From contig NZ_AUKJ01000016.1 of NCBI RefSeq assembly GCF_000424685.1, forward strand, positions 458,134 to 522,133: a stretch of DNA of 64,000 nucleotides, in the 5' to 3' direction. The notes below the pieces were generated by a model, which was not told the origin of the DNA, did not search any database, and saw only the letters and a program-made list of their open reading frames with translations. Positions 16,765 to 26,142 of this stretch are shown here, piece after piece. This DNA comes from Methylococcus capsulatus str. Texas = ATCC 19069 (GTDB taxonomy: Bacteria; Pseudomonadota; Gammaproteobacteria; Methylococcales; Methylococcaceae). Each line of letters starts with the position of its first letter. Position 1 is the first letter of the stretch. The translations under genes were made by a program, and so were the position numbers.

Positions 16765-17430
16765 ATGCGTTTACTGCTTGCCGAAGATGACTGGATGATT
16801 GGCCAAGCCCTTCGCGAGGGATTGAACCAAGAGGGCTTCGTCGTCGACTGGGTCCAGGACGGACATCAGGCTGAACTCGCCCTGAAGGTTGCCGAGGCCG
16901 ACTATGCCTTGCTTCTGCTCGACCTGGGGCTGCCGCGGCTGTCGGGTCTGGATCTGCTTACCGACCTTCGGCGCAGGGGGGCCGGCATCCCGGTCCTCAT
17001 TCTCACCGCGCGCGATTCCCTGTCAGACCGGGTACTGGGGCTCAACAGCGGTGCCGACGATTACCTTGTGAAACCCTTCGAGCTCGATGAGCTCGTGGCC
17101 CGCATCCATGCCCTGGTCCGGCGGGCGGCGGGACGCGCCGAACCGGTCGTCGAACACGGTCCGTTGCGGTTACTTCCGGTGAAGCGGGAATGCTGGTTGC
17201 GGGGTGAGCCGGTCGAGCTGTCCGCCCGTGAATTCGATCTGCTCTACGCCCTCCTGGAAAAACCGGGCGCGGTGCTGTCCCGCACCCGGCTGGAGGAGCG
17301 CGTTTATGGTTGGGGACAGGAAGTGGTAAGCAATGCCATCGATGTCCACATCCACCATCTCCGCAAGAAGCTGGGTCCGGGATTCATCGTCAATGTCCGC
17401 GGCGTGGGTTATCGGGTGGCTCAAGCATGA
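16765..17430 (+). CDS. OmpR-family response regulator, QseB/PmrA-like
   Basis: The 221-residue regulator starts MRLLLAEDDWMIG. Phospho-acceptor Asp53 lies in LLLLDLGLPR and the conserved Lys in DYLVKPFELDEL. The C-terminal winged helix shows LSAREFDLLYALLEKPG and VDVHIHHLRKKLG-like sequence. The ATG at 16765 has GAGG eight bases upstream. The kinase gene overlaps by 4 bases and the RND pump genes follow without a gap, so it likely controls that pump. The box at 16704 supports autoregulation. Confidence 0.88.
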   Translation: MRLLLAEDDWMIGQALREGLNQEGFVVDWVQDGHQAELALKVAEADYALLLLDLGLPRLSGLDLLTDLRRRGAGIPVLILTARDSLSDRVLGLNSGADDYLVKPFELDELVARIHALVRRAAGRAEPVVEHGPLRLLPVKRECWLRGEPVELSAREFDLLYALLEKPGAVLSRTRLEERVYGWGQEVVSNAIDVHIHHLRKKLGPGFIVNVRGVGYRVAQA

Positions 17431-18752
17431 ACGTGTCGATAAAAAACCGACTTCTGCTCTGGCTGTCGCCGGCCCTTCTGCTGGTCGGGTTCGCCGTCAC
17501 CGCATCGACCTATTTCAATGTGCGGGAGGAAATCGATGAACTCTTCGACAAGGTCCTGCAGGCCATGGCTTATTCCCTGCAGAGCCTACCGGCCACGGCT
17601 GTCGAAACCTCGGCGCCGGCGTATCGTATTGCGCAGGCGGCAGATTTCGATCTCATCGGCCAACGCTGGAGCCGGGACGGCCGGTTGAGTTATCGCTCGC
17701 ATCCGTTCGAGCCCCTGCCCGCTGACACGCCGGAAGGCTGGAGCATCATGCACTGGCGGGGCGAGCCATGGCGTACCTTCAGTCTCGCAACGCCCCAGGG
17801 GCTCGTCCAGGTGGCCCAGGCCATCCGCGAACGGCGTGAGACTGCCGATGAAATCACCCTGGAACTGTCGGCGCCGCTGCTGTTCCTCCTGCCGACGGTG
17901 GCCATGGTGGCGTGGTTCGGTGTCCGCCGGGGACTGGCGCCGTTGCAGGCCATCGTCGACGCCGTGCGCCGGCGGGCCCCCGACGACGTGGAACCTTTTC
18001 CCGACCAGGACGCTCCGCAGGAAATCGGCGCTCTGACCCTCGCGCTGAACGGCTTGCTGGTGCGTTTGCAGGACGCTTTGGCCGCCCAGCGCAGGTTCAC
18101 CGCAGATGCCGCCCATGAGCTGCGCAGTCCTTTGACGGCGCTGTCCCTCCAGGTTCAGATCGCCGAACGCGCCGACGATCCGCAAAAGCAAGCCCTGGCT
18201 TTGCAGCGGTTGCGGCAAGGCATCCAGCGAGCGACTCATGTCCTCAACCAAATGCTGACCTTGGCCCGGTTCGATCCTGAGGCGCCCCCTTCGCCATTGG
18301 TTCCCACCCGGCTCGACGAATTGGCGTGCTCGCTGGTGGGGGAGCTGGCTCCCGTGGCAGCGGATAAAGCCATCGATTTGGGTATCGCCGTGGTCGAGCC
18401 CACGGTGATACAGGGCAATGAAGATGAGCTTCGCGTGCTGCTCCGCAACCTGATCGACAATGCCGTGCGCTATACCCCGAAGGGGGGGCGGGTCGACGTC
18501 AGCGTGAATCAGGAAAACGGCGCCGCGGTTCTGGCGGTATGCGACGACGGGCCGGGCATTTCCGTCGAAGAAAGGCATCGCGTTTTCGATCGCTTTTATC
18601 GCGGCCGCGATCAGGCTGAACCCGGCAGCGGGCTCGGTCTGGCCATCGTCCGCCGCATCGCCGACCGGCACGCGGCCGACATTCGTCTGTCGACGGGTCG
18701 CCATGGACGGGGGTTGTGTGTGAACGTCTGCTTCTCGGGGGGCCGGACATGA
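17427..18752 (+). CDS. Sensor histidine kinase, QseC/PmrB-like
   Basis: The 441-residue kinase has a TM helix at residues 9-27, a periplasmic domain to about 145, a second TM (LLFLLPTVAMVAWFGV), and a HisKA box with His230 in TADAAHELRSPLTAL. The ATPase domain shows NLIDNAVRYTPKGG, CDDGPGI and GSGLGLAIVRRIA. The periplasmic domain and RRGLAPLQ junction match the QseC/PmrB group. The start overlaps the regulator stop, and its own stop overlaps the outer-membrane protein gene, so the five genes to 24235 form one operon. Confidence 0.88.
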   Translation: MNVSIKNRLLLWLSPALLLVGFAVTASTYFNVREEIDELFDKVLQAMAYSLQSLPATAVETSAPAYRIAQAADFDLIGQRWSRDGRLSYRSHPFEPLPADTPEGWSIMHWRGEPWRTFSLATPQGLVQVAQAIRERRETADEITLELSAPLLFLLPTVAMVAWFGVRRGLAPLQAIVDAVRRRAPDDVEPFPDQDAPQEIGALTLALNGLLVRLQDALAAQRRFTADAAHELRSPLTALSLQVQIAERADDPQKQALALQRLRQGIQRATHVLNQMLTLARFDPEAPPSPLVPTRLDELACSLVGELAPVAADKAIDLGIAVVEPTVIQGNEDELRVLLRNLIDNAVRYTPKGGRVDVSVNQENGAAVLAVCDDGPGISVEERHRVFDRFYRGRDQAEPGSGLGLAIVRRIADRHAADIRLSTGRHGRGLCVNVCFSGGRT

Positions 18753-20134
18753 TCGGGCTGCCACGAGGCGAAAGCCGGGTCGGCTCGGGGGCGGTCCCTC
18801 TCATTCTGACCCTGACGGCCTGTCTGGTTTGCGGGTGCGCCGATTACCGGAGCCGGCCGCTGGACCAAGACGAGCTGGTCGGGCAACTGGCCGTGCCAGC
18901 GCCTGGATCGCTGGCTGAAGCCGCCAGCCGGCTGCGCCATCCGCGCCTTCGACCGGTATCACTGGACTTCTCCAAGCCTCTGACCGACGAGGCCTTGGGT
19001 ATCCTCGCCGTCCTGGTCAGTCCCGAACTCAAGGCCTTTCGGGCCAAGGAGGCCGTCGCCGAAGCCCAGGTCTTCAATGCCGGTCTGTTGCCCGATCCGA
19101 AACTGTTCGGCCGCTTCGACTGGGTGTTCAGCGGTCCGGCCGGTCTGGTCAGTCCCTACACGGCGACCCTCCAGTGGGATCTCGCCAAGCTGGCGACGCG
19201 GTCCACCGATCTGCACATCGCCGAGGAGCACGCCCGGCAAGTCCGGCTGGACGTGGCCTGGCAGGAGTGGCTGGTTGCCAACCAGGCGCGTCTCTTGGCG
19301 CGGCGTTGCGCCTATCTGGCACGCCAGGAGGCCGTGGCAGCCGAAGCCGCGCAGATTTCGGCGCAACTGCTCGAACTGTCCCGACACAACCTCGCTTTGG
19401 GCGATGCGACGCTGGCCGAGTTGGGCATCCGCGAAGCGGCATTTCTGGATGCCAAGGATCGTTCCCTGGCGCTGGCGCGGCAGATCGCCAAGGCCCGCCA
19501 GGATCTGAACCGATTGTTGGGGTTCCCGCCGGCGCAGCGTCTGGTGATCGCGGATGTCGAGGCGAAGCCGCCGGCCGGTCTAGATCCGGAGCGGCTGTTT
19601 GTGTCGGCGCGGCGGCAGCGACTCGATCTCCAGGCACTCGAAGCCGGCTATGCCAGCCAGGAGGCTTCGGTATACCGGGCTATCCTCGGCCAATATCCGG
19701 CATTCACCCTTGGCATCAACGATTACCACTACTACAGCGATTACAACACGGGGGGGCCCACCGTCAGCCTGGACCTCCCCCTCTTCAATCGTAACCGCGG
19801 CGCCATTGCCATCGCCGAGGCGACGCGCGAGCAACTCTATCGGGAATATCTGGGGCGACTCAATCAGACCCGCGCCGACATAGGCACCCTGGTAACGGAT
19901 CTCGACCGGATCGCTCAAGAACGGGAACCCTTGGCCCGTGAATTGCCCGAGCTCATCCGTGCCGAACGCTTGCTACGAGAGGCGGCGGCGGTGGGTGACG
20001 CAACGCTGGTGAATTACGAAACCGTACGTGCGAACTACCTGGACAAGCGTCTGAAACTGCTGGCTTTGGAGCAGGCCGCTGCCGAGCAGGCGGTCGCCCT
20101 CCAGCTCGCCGTCGGTTCAGCTTCAATCCTGTGA
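18749..20134 (+). CDS. TolC-family outer-membrane efflux lipoprotein
   Basis: The 461-residue protein has a signal peptide with a lipobox-like LVCGC and an OEP-type helical core: ALGILAVLVSPELKAFRAKEAVAEAQ, ATLQWDLAKL and QASVYRAILG-like hairpins, ending ALEQAAAEQAVALQLAVG. The central NDYHYYSDYNTGGPTVSLDLPLFN region matches a channel beta-strand. It starts 4 bases inside the kinase gene. With the adaptor and pump downstream it completes a tripartite exporter regulated by the adjacent two-component system. Substrate not evident. Confidence 0.83.
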   Translation: MIGLPRGESRVGSGAVPLILTLTACLVCGCADYRSRPLDQDELVGQLAVPAPGSLAEAASRLRHPRLRPVSLDFSKPLTDEALGILAVLVSPELKAFRAKEAVAEAQVFNAGLLPDPKLFGRFDWVFSGPAGLVSPYTATLQWDLAKLATRSTDLHIAEEHARQVRLDVAWQEWLVANQARLLARRCAYLARQEAVAAEAAQISAQLLELSRHNLALGDATLAELGIREAAFLDAKDRSLALARQIAKARQDLNRLLGFPPAQRLVIADVEAKPPAGLDPERLFVSARRQRLDLQALEAGYASQEASVYRAILGQYPAFTLGINDYHYYSDYNTGGPTVSLDLPLFNRNRGAIAIAEATREQLYREYLGRLNQTRADIGTLVTDLDRIAQEREPLARELPELIRAERLLREAAAVGDATLVNYETVRANYLDKRLKLLALEQAAAEQAVALQLAVGSASIL

Positions 20135-20144
20135 CAGCAATACC

Positions 20145-21194
20145 ATGAGTCCAAAGTCGAAATTCGCAAACCGCCGGCGCTTCCTGCTGGCTACCATGCT
20201 CATTCTCGCATCCGGCTACGGAACGAGTACCGAATCGTCCGTCCTGGTGACGTTGGCGCCGGCGGAACCGGCCGACATGAGTAAGACGCTCACGGCCTAC
20301 GGCACCGTGGAGTTCGCGCCGGACCAGCTCCAGGCACTGAGCGTCCAGGGTGAGGGTTTGGTCACCCGGGTATACGTCGCACCGGGACAGCGGGTACGAA
20401 AGGGCGACGTCCTGGTCGAACTGACGGCGACCGCCAACAGCGCAACGGAGCTGGAACATGCCCGTATCGCGGTCGAGTTCGCCACCAAGGACTTGGAGCG
20501 TCTCCAGGACTTGCGGGCTCGCCAACTGGCCACCAACGCCGAGGTCCGCACGGCGGAAGAAAATCGGGCCAAGGCCGATTCGGCTCTGGCCAATGTGCGA
20601 AAGCGCCTGGGTGATACCAGTTACAGGCATCTGCGTGCGGACCTCGACGGCTACGTGGAAGCCGTCCATGTTCATGCCGGGGATATCGTATCGCCCGGCG
20701 TGCTGCTGGTGCTTCTGGCACCCGCCGACAAGCTGAGGGTGCGGTTGGGGATTGAACCGGAGGATTTGCCCGTCATCCACGAAGGCCAGAAGGTCGTGAT
20801 CAAGGCCCTCCGTCCGGGTCTTCCACCCCAGGAAGGACGGGTCAACCACATCTATTACCAGGTGGACCCGAAGACCCGGCTGGCCGAAGCAGTCGTGCCG
20901 CTGACGGGCTCATCGGATTGGTTGCCCGGCATCACGGTCAAAGCCGAACTCGTCGTCGCCGAACATCGGCAGGTCGTCACCGTGCCGCGTCAGGCCGTGC
21001 TCAGCCGGGACGGAAGACCTTATCTGTTCGTGGACGAACAGGGTCATGCGCGGCTGCGCTGGGTCGAGACCGGATTCGACGATGGCCAGCGAGTGGAGAT
21101 CCAGGCTGGCATTGAAGCCGGGGAAGGCGTGATCGTCACCGGCAATTATGAACTCAGTGACGGTATGGCCATTCGGACCAGCGAGGTACCGTGA
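20145..21194 (+). CDS. RND efflux periplasmic adaptor subunit
   Basis: The membrane fusion protein (349 aa) has a weak signal peptide or anchor at residues 10-27. It shows the lipoyl halves GEGLVTRVYVAPGQRVRKGD and LRADLDGYVEAVHVHAGD, a helical hairpin between them (HARIAVEFATKDLERLQDL), and a beta-barrel with VPRQAVLSRDGRPYLFV. It follows the channel gene by 10 bases and overlaps the pump gene by 4. It connects the pump to the outer-membrane channel. Confidence 0.85.
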   Translation: MSPKSKFANRRRFLLATMLILASGYGTSTESSVLVTLAPAEPADMSKTLTAYGTVEFAPDQLQALSVQGEGLVTRVYVAPGQRVRKGDVLVELTATANSATELEHARIAVEFATKDLERLQDLRARQLATNAEVRTAEENRAKADSALANVRKRLGDTSYRHLRADLDGYVEAVHVHAGDIVSPGVLLVLLAPADKLRVRLGIEPEDLPVIHEGQKVVIKALRPGLPPQEGRVNHIYYQVDPKTRLAEAVVPLTGSSDWLPGITVKAELVVAEHRQVVTVPRQAVLSRDGRPYLFVDEQGHARLRWVETGFDDGQRVEIQAGIEAGEGVIVTGNYELSDGMAIRTSEVP

Positions 21195-24100
21195 TGGCCT
21201 CCTGGCTTTCGACGCACCGACGTTCGCTGCTGTTTCTGCTGGTGCTTCTGGCCCTGGGTGGGATGGTGACGGCGCTGCGACTGCCGGTGGCACTGTTCCC
21301 GACGCTGGATTTTCCGCGGGTGGTGGTGAATATCGATGCCGGAGACCGTCCGGTGGAACGTATGGCCGTGGAGGTGACCCAGCCGTTGGAGCAGGCGCTT
21401 CGCGCCGTTCCGGAAGTGCGCGCGATCCGCTCGACGACCAGCCGCGGCTCGGCCGATCTGGCGCTGACCTTCGATTGGCGCACGGATATGGTCACCGCGC
21501 TGTTACAGGTGCAGGCCGCGGTCAATCAAATCCTTCCGGACCTGCCGGCCGGTGTCCGTTTTACGGCACGGCGGATGGACCCCACGGTTTTTCCGGTGTT
21601 GGGACTGGCCTTGACGTCTGCCCGGAACGACCCCGTCGCCTTGCGGGATTTCGCCTATTACCGATTGCGCCCGCTCCTTTCGGCCTTGCCTGGCGTCGCG
21701 GAGGTTCAGGTTCTAGGCGGACGGCAGGCGGAATACCAGGTCATGGTGGACCCGGACCGGCTGCACGATCTGGGACTGACCCTGGCCGAGGTGGCGTCTG
21801 CACTTTCCGACGCCAATGTATTGAGTGCCGTAGGTAAGGTGGAAGAGCGTTACCACCTTTATCTGACGCTCGCCGATTCGCATCAGGTGAGTGAAGATGA
21901 TATCCGGCACACGGTTTTGAGAAGCGGTTCCGATGGTGTCGTGGAGCTGGAAGACGTCGCCCGGGTCGAACGCGGCCATCGGCCCGAATGGACACAGGTC
22001 AGCGCCAACGGGAAAGACGCCGTGCTGGTGAACATCCTTCAACAGCGTGGAGCCAATACGGTCACCATCGCCGAGGAGACCCGGCGCGCGCTGGCCGGCT
22101 TCTCGCCGCAGATTCCTGGCGACGTCGAACTCAAACCCTATTACGACCAGTCGGAACTGGTCAACGACGCGGCCATCAGCGTACGCGACGCCCTCGCCTC
22201 CGGAGCAGTCTTGGCTGCACTGGTCTTGCTCTTGTTTCTGCGCAATCTGCGCGTCACGCTGATCATGCTCATCGTCCTTCCCGGCGTCATTTCCGCCACG
22301 GTCTGGCTACTGAAGCTGTTCGGACAGAGTTTCAACATCATGACCTTGGGCGGGCTCGCCGCAGCCGTAGGACTGGTGACGGACGATGCGGTCGTCATGA
22401 TCGAACACATCATGCGCCGCTTGAGCGAAACACGGGACGACCAGCCGACACATGGAACGGTACTGACGGCCGCCAGAGAGATGCTGCATCCGTTGACGGG
22501 TTCCTCACTCGCTACGATCGTGGTGTTCCTCCCCCTTGCGTTTCTGGACGGCATCACGGGCGGATTTTTCCGGGCACTTGCCTTGACCATGGCAGCGGGC
22601 CTGGTCATTTCTTACGGGGTCGCCGCGCTCGCCGTGCCGCTGTTGGCAAATCACTTGCTGAGCCGGCGGGACTCGCTCCGTTTGGAGTCGGTTGGGCCGC
22701 TGCAGGCCCGGTTCCACCGGGCCTACGGCAGCCTGCTCCTTCGGCTTCTGGGGCAGCCGCTTTGGACACTGCCCATCATCGTCGCCTTGATCGTCACGGG
22801 TGTCGTTGCATACAGCCGGGTGGGCTCCGGCTTCATGCCCCATATGGATGAGGGAGGATTCGTGCTGGACTACCGGACGCCGCCGGGAACCTCTCTGACT
22901 GAGACCGACCGGCTGCTCGACCAGGTCGAGCGGATGATTGCAACGATCCAGGACATCGACAGTTATTCCAGGCGTACCGGCTTGTCGCTGGGTGGGCATA
23001 TCACCGAAGCCAACGAAGGGGATTTTTTCATTCATCTCAAACCACACCCCCGCCGGGACGTGGAGGATGTCATGACCGAGTTGCGGGAGGCCATCGAAAG
23101 CCGTGTTCCCGGCTTGCAGATCGAAACTGCCCAACTCATGGAAGATTTGCTCGGCGATCTCACGGCCGTGCCTCAGCCCATCGAGATCAAGCTGTTCGGT
23201 GACGATAGCCGGGTGTTGCGTCAGCTGTCTCCCCGGGTGGCGGCCTTGCTGGGAGACGTTCCCGGCGTCGTGGAAGTGTTCGATGGGATTACGCTCGCAG
23301 GTGATGCCATAGAGATTCACTTCGATCCGGTCCAAACCGCCTTGGAAGGCATGAGTCCCGGCATGGTGGCAAGACAAACACAGGATTTCCTGGCCGGAAC
23401 GGTGGCGACTCAAATCGCGATGGGCGAGAAGATGATCGGGGTGCGCGTCTGGACTGATGAGGCGCTCCGCACCCGCATGGGGCAATTGGAAGCGCTGCGG
23501 ATACGCTCGCCCGACGGCCACGATTTTCCTTTGAAGCGCGTGGCCCGTCTGCGAGTCATCGAAGGGCAGGCTCAGGAGACGCGGGAAAACCTGAAAGCGA
23601 TGGTGGCTGTCACTGCCCGAATCGAGGGACGCGATCTCGGCTCGACGGTCGCGGACGTGCAGGCGAGGGTGGCCACGCTGGCCCTCCCTCCGGGCGTATA
23701 TGTCGAGTATGGCGGACTCTACCGCGAACAGCAGGATTCGTTCCGGGGGCTGATCCTGGTTTTCGTCAGCGCCGTCCTCCTGGTCGCTCTGTTGCTCCTG
23801 TTCTTTTACGAACGCTTCAGGGTCGTACTGGCCATTCTGGCCACCACCCTGCTGTCCCTCACGGGTGTGTTCACGGGGCTATGGCTGACGGGAACCGAGC
23901 TCAATATTTCTTCGCTGATGGGGATGACCATGATCGTGGGCATCGTTACCGAAGTGGCCGTGTTTTATTTTTCCGAACTTCGCCAAGTCGGCAAGCCGGA
24001 TCCTGCCGCTTTGGTCCGTGCCGGCACTTTGCGCATGCGTCCGATCTTCATGACATCGCTGGTCGCGATTCTGGCGCTCATGCCGCTCGCCTTGGGTATG

Positions 24101-24235
24101 GGACCCGGCTCCGCCATGCAAAAACCGCTCGCCATCGCCATCATATCCGGCCTTCTTCTTGCCGTGCCCCTGGTCTTGATTGTCATGCCGGCGATCTATG
24201 CTTTACTTCACACAAACCGTGGGGGGTGGCCATGA
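21191..24235 (+). CDS. RND efflux pump permease
   Basis: The inner-membrane proton-driven pump (1014 aa) has the RND two-fold repeat: TM1 (LLFLLVLLALGGMVTAL), a long periplasmic loop, TM2-6, a second loop and TM8-12. Key acids of the proton relay lie in VGLVTDDAVVMIEH. PVALFPTLDFPRVVV is the usual N-terminal loop. It differs from the CusA-type pump at 7605 and resembles smaller RND permeases linked to two-component systems. The GTG at 21191 overlaps the adaptor stop; ATG at 21194 is an alternative. Substrate (metal or organic) is undetermined. Confidence 0.88.
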   Translation: MMASWLSTHRRSLLFLLVLLALGGMVTALRLPVALFPTLDFPRVVVNIDAGDRPVERMAVEVTQPLEQALRAVPEVRAIRSTTSRGSADLALTFDWRTDMVTALLQVQAAVNQILPDLPAGVRFTARRMDPTVFPVLGLALTSARNDPVALRDFAYYRLRPLLSALPGVAEVQVLGGRQAEYQVMVDPDRLHDLGLTLAEVASALSDANVLSAVGKVEERYHLYLTLADSHQVSEDDIRHTVLRSGSDGVVELEDVARVERGHRPEWTQVSANGKDAVLVNILQQRGANTVTIAEETRRALAGFSPQIPGDVELKPYYDQSELVNDAAISVRDALASGAVLAALVLLLFLRNLRVTLIMLIVLPGVISATVWLLKLFGQSFNIMTLGGLAAAVGLVTDDAVVMIEHIMRRLSETRDDQPTHGTVLTAAREMLHPLTGSSLATIVVFLPLAFLDGITGGFFRALALTMAAGLVISYGVAALAVPLLANHLLSRRDSLRLESVGPLQARFHRAYGSLLLRLLGQPLWTLPIIVALIVTGVVAYSRVGSGFMPHMDEGGFVLDYRTPPGTSLTETDRLLDQVERMIATIQDIDSYSRRTGLSLGGHITEANEGDFFIHLKPHPRRDVEDVMTELREAIESRVPGLQIETAQLMEDLLGDLTAVPQPIEIKLFGDDSRVLRQLSPRVAALLGDVPGVVEVFDGITLAGDAIEIHFDPVQTALEGMSPGMVARQTQDFLAGTVATQIAMGEKMIGVRVWTDEALRTRMGQLEALRIRSPDGHDFPLKRVARLRVIEGQAQETRENLKAMVAVTARIEGRDLGSTVADVQARVATLALPPGVYVEYGGLYREQQDSFRGLILVFVSAVLLVALLLLFFYERFRVVLAILATTLLSLTGVFTGLWLTGTELNISSLMGMTMIVGIVTEVAVFYFSELRQVGKPDPAALVRAGTLRMRPIFMTSLVAILALMPLALGMGPGSAMQKPLAIAIISGLLLAVPLVLIVMPAIYALLHTNRGGWP

Positions 24236-24340
24236 GCCTGAACGGCTGGCCGTATGTCCCTCCTCATTCGCCCGTTGTGGAACTGCGCATAGCCGGCCGC
24301 AGTGTTTTTTTTCTCTGGACCATCACCTGAAGGAGTCTCC

Positions 24341-25606
24341 ATGAAAGCCCGTATCGAATCCGTCCAAGCCATGCCGATTTACGATTCCCGCGGCGTCCCC
24401 ACCGTGCGCGTCAGGCTGACGCTGACCGATGGAACGGCGGCCACCGCCTCGATTCCGTCGGGGGCATCCACCGGCGAGAACGAGGCCGTGGAGTTGAGGG
24501 ATGGCGACCCGAAGGCCCATGGCGGCAAAGGGGTGCTGAAAGCCGTGAGCAACGTGAACGATGTCATCGCACCCGCCGTCATGGGTTTGGAGCCCTGGCG
24601 GCAGGCCGAGATCGACCGTCTCATGATCGAGCTCGATGGCACGGCGAACAAGGAGCGACTGGGCGCCAACGCCATCCTGGGCGTCTCGGAGGCCGTCGCC
24701 GCCGCGGCGGCGAAAAGTGCGGGGCTGCCGCTCTATGCCTATCTCGGCGGGGCCGGCCAGGCGCGCCTGCCCATCCCCATGATCAACATCCTGAACGGCG
24801 GCAAGCATGCGGACAGCAGCCTGGATTTCCAGGAGTTCATGATCATGCCGGTCGGCGCGCCGAGCTTCGCCGAAGCGATGCGCTATGCAACGGAGACTTT
24901 CCAGGCATTGAAATCCATTCTCAAGGCCAAAGGCCATGCCACCAGCGTGGGGGACGAAGGCGGTTTCGCCCCCCAGTTGCAGAGCAATGACGAGGCCTGC
25001 GACCTGATAGTCGAAGCGATCACGAAAGCCGGCTATGAGCCCGGCGAGGACATCGCCATCGCTTTGGATCCCGCCGCCAGTTCATTCCATGAAAACGGTG
25101 TTTATAGACTGACGCGCAGCGGTCAGGGGGACAAGACCAGCTCCGAAATGACCGATCTCTACCGGCGGTGGATCGACAAATACCCCATCGTTTCCATCGA
25201 GGACGGTCTGGCGGAAAACGACTGGGATGGCTTCCGCGAGCATACGGCCGTACTGGGTGAGAAAATCCAGATCGTCGGCGACGATCTCCTGGTCACCAAC
25301 ACCCGCTTCATCCAGCGAGCGATCGAAGAGAAAAGCTGCAATGCCGTACTGATCAAACTCAACCAGATCGGCACCGTCACCGAGACGGTGGAAGCCATCC
25401 ACCTGTGCAGGAAGGCCGGTTGGGGATTCGTGATTTCCCACCGCTCGGGCGAAACGGAAGACACCTTCATGGCCGATTTCGCCGTCGCCATGGGGGGCGG
25501 GCAGATCAAGACCGGGTCGGTGTGCCGTTCCGAACGCATGGCCAAGTACAACCGGCTGTTGGAAATCGAGTCGGACCTGGGCAAGGCCGCCAGATTTGGC
25601 CGCTAG
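24341..25606 (+). CDS. eno: Enolase (phosphopyruvate hydratase)
   Basis: Enolase converts 2-phosphoglycerate to phosphoenolpyruvate in the cytoplasm. The 421-residue sequence has all expected active-site elements: the SGASTG loop, VGDEGGFAP (general acid region), Mg2+ ligands in ALDPAAS, SIEDGLAENDW and VGDDLLVTN, the catalytic Lys in LIKLNQIG, ISHRSGETED, and IKTGSVCRSER. The ATG at 24341 has AAGGAG upstream. The gene stands between an RND operon and a small zinc-ribbon gene rather than beside pyrG, so it could be a second enolase copy. Nothing suggests inactivity. Confidence 0.95.
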   Translation: MKARIESVQAMPIYDSRGVPTVRVRLTLTDGTAATASIPSGASTGENEAVELRDGDPKAHGGKGVLKAVSNVNDVIAPAVMGLEPWRQAEIDRLMIELDGTANKERLGANAILGVSEAVAAAAAKSAGLPLYAYLGGAGQARLPIPMINILNGGKHADSSLDFQEFMIMPVGAPSFAEAMRYATETFQALKSILKAKGHATSVGDEGGFAPQLQSNDEACDLIVEAITKAGYEPGEDIAIALDPAASSFHENGVYRLTRSGQGDKTSSEMTDLYRRWIDKYPIVSIEDGLAENDWDGFREHTAVLGEKIQIVGDDLLVTNTRFIQRAIEEKSCNAVLIKLNQIGTVTETVEAIHLCRKAGWGFVISHRSGETEDTFMADFAVAMGGGQIKTGSVCRSERMAKYNRLLEIESDLGKAARFGR

Positions 25607-25629
25607 GCCGACCGATCCTTGGCGCCGCC

Positions 25630-26025
25630 TTGGCAACGCATCCGGCCTTTTGCCTGCAGTGTTTCGCGCAACTACCGGAGCCCATGGAAGTGTGTCCGTA
25701 TTGCGGTTCGAGCGTTGCCGACCAGCATCACGAGAGCTATGCCGCCCGGCTGATTCATGCGCTGTCCCATCCGTTGGCGGAGGTGCGCATGCGCGCGATC
25801 ATTGCTCTGGGACTGCGGAGGGAGGAAGGAGCGGCCACCGCACTCCTGGCCTGTGCGTTGCGCCATCCGGTGGATGTCACCGAAGGTGTGGCCGTGGCGC
25901 AGGCCCTGGGGAATATGCTCGATTCCAGACCTGCGGTCCAGGCGTTGACCGTGCTTTCGGAACGGCATCCCGCGCGGGCCGTGCGCCGAACCTCGCGGGC
26001 CCTGTTGCAGGCAGGCGGCAGCTGA
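25630..26025 (+). CDS. Zinc-ribbon plus HEAT-repeat small protein
   Basis: The product (about 131 aa) has two CxxC pairs near its N terminus (CLQC and CPYC, 17 residues apart), forming a likely zinc ribbon. A helical part of HEAT type follows: HPLAEVRMRAIIALGLR, HPVDVTEGVAVAQALGNML and SRPAVQALTVLSE. No ATG precedes the first CxxC in this frame. I therefore propose a TTG start at 25630; the ATG at 25684 would lose half of the zinc site. It begins 24 bases after the enolase stop and is probably co-transcribed with it. I know no specific function. Confidence 0.6.
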   Translation: MATHPAFCLQCFAQLPEPMEVCPYCGSSVADQHHESYAARLIHALSHPLAEVRMRAIIALGLRREEGAATALLACALRHPVDVTEGVAVAQALGNMLDSRPAVQALTVLSERHPARAVRRTSRALLQAGGS

Positions 26026-26142
26026 CGGCACGGCCATCGAGTCCCCGGCGCTTCAGGAAAGACGCTGTGGTGGGTCCAGCGGCTCGAATCCCGATCGGGA
26101 TAGACCCCCATGAATGGCCGTTCAGCAACCGAAGGAGTCCAG

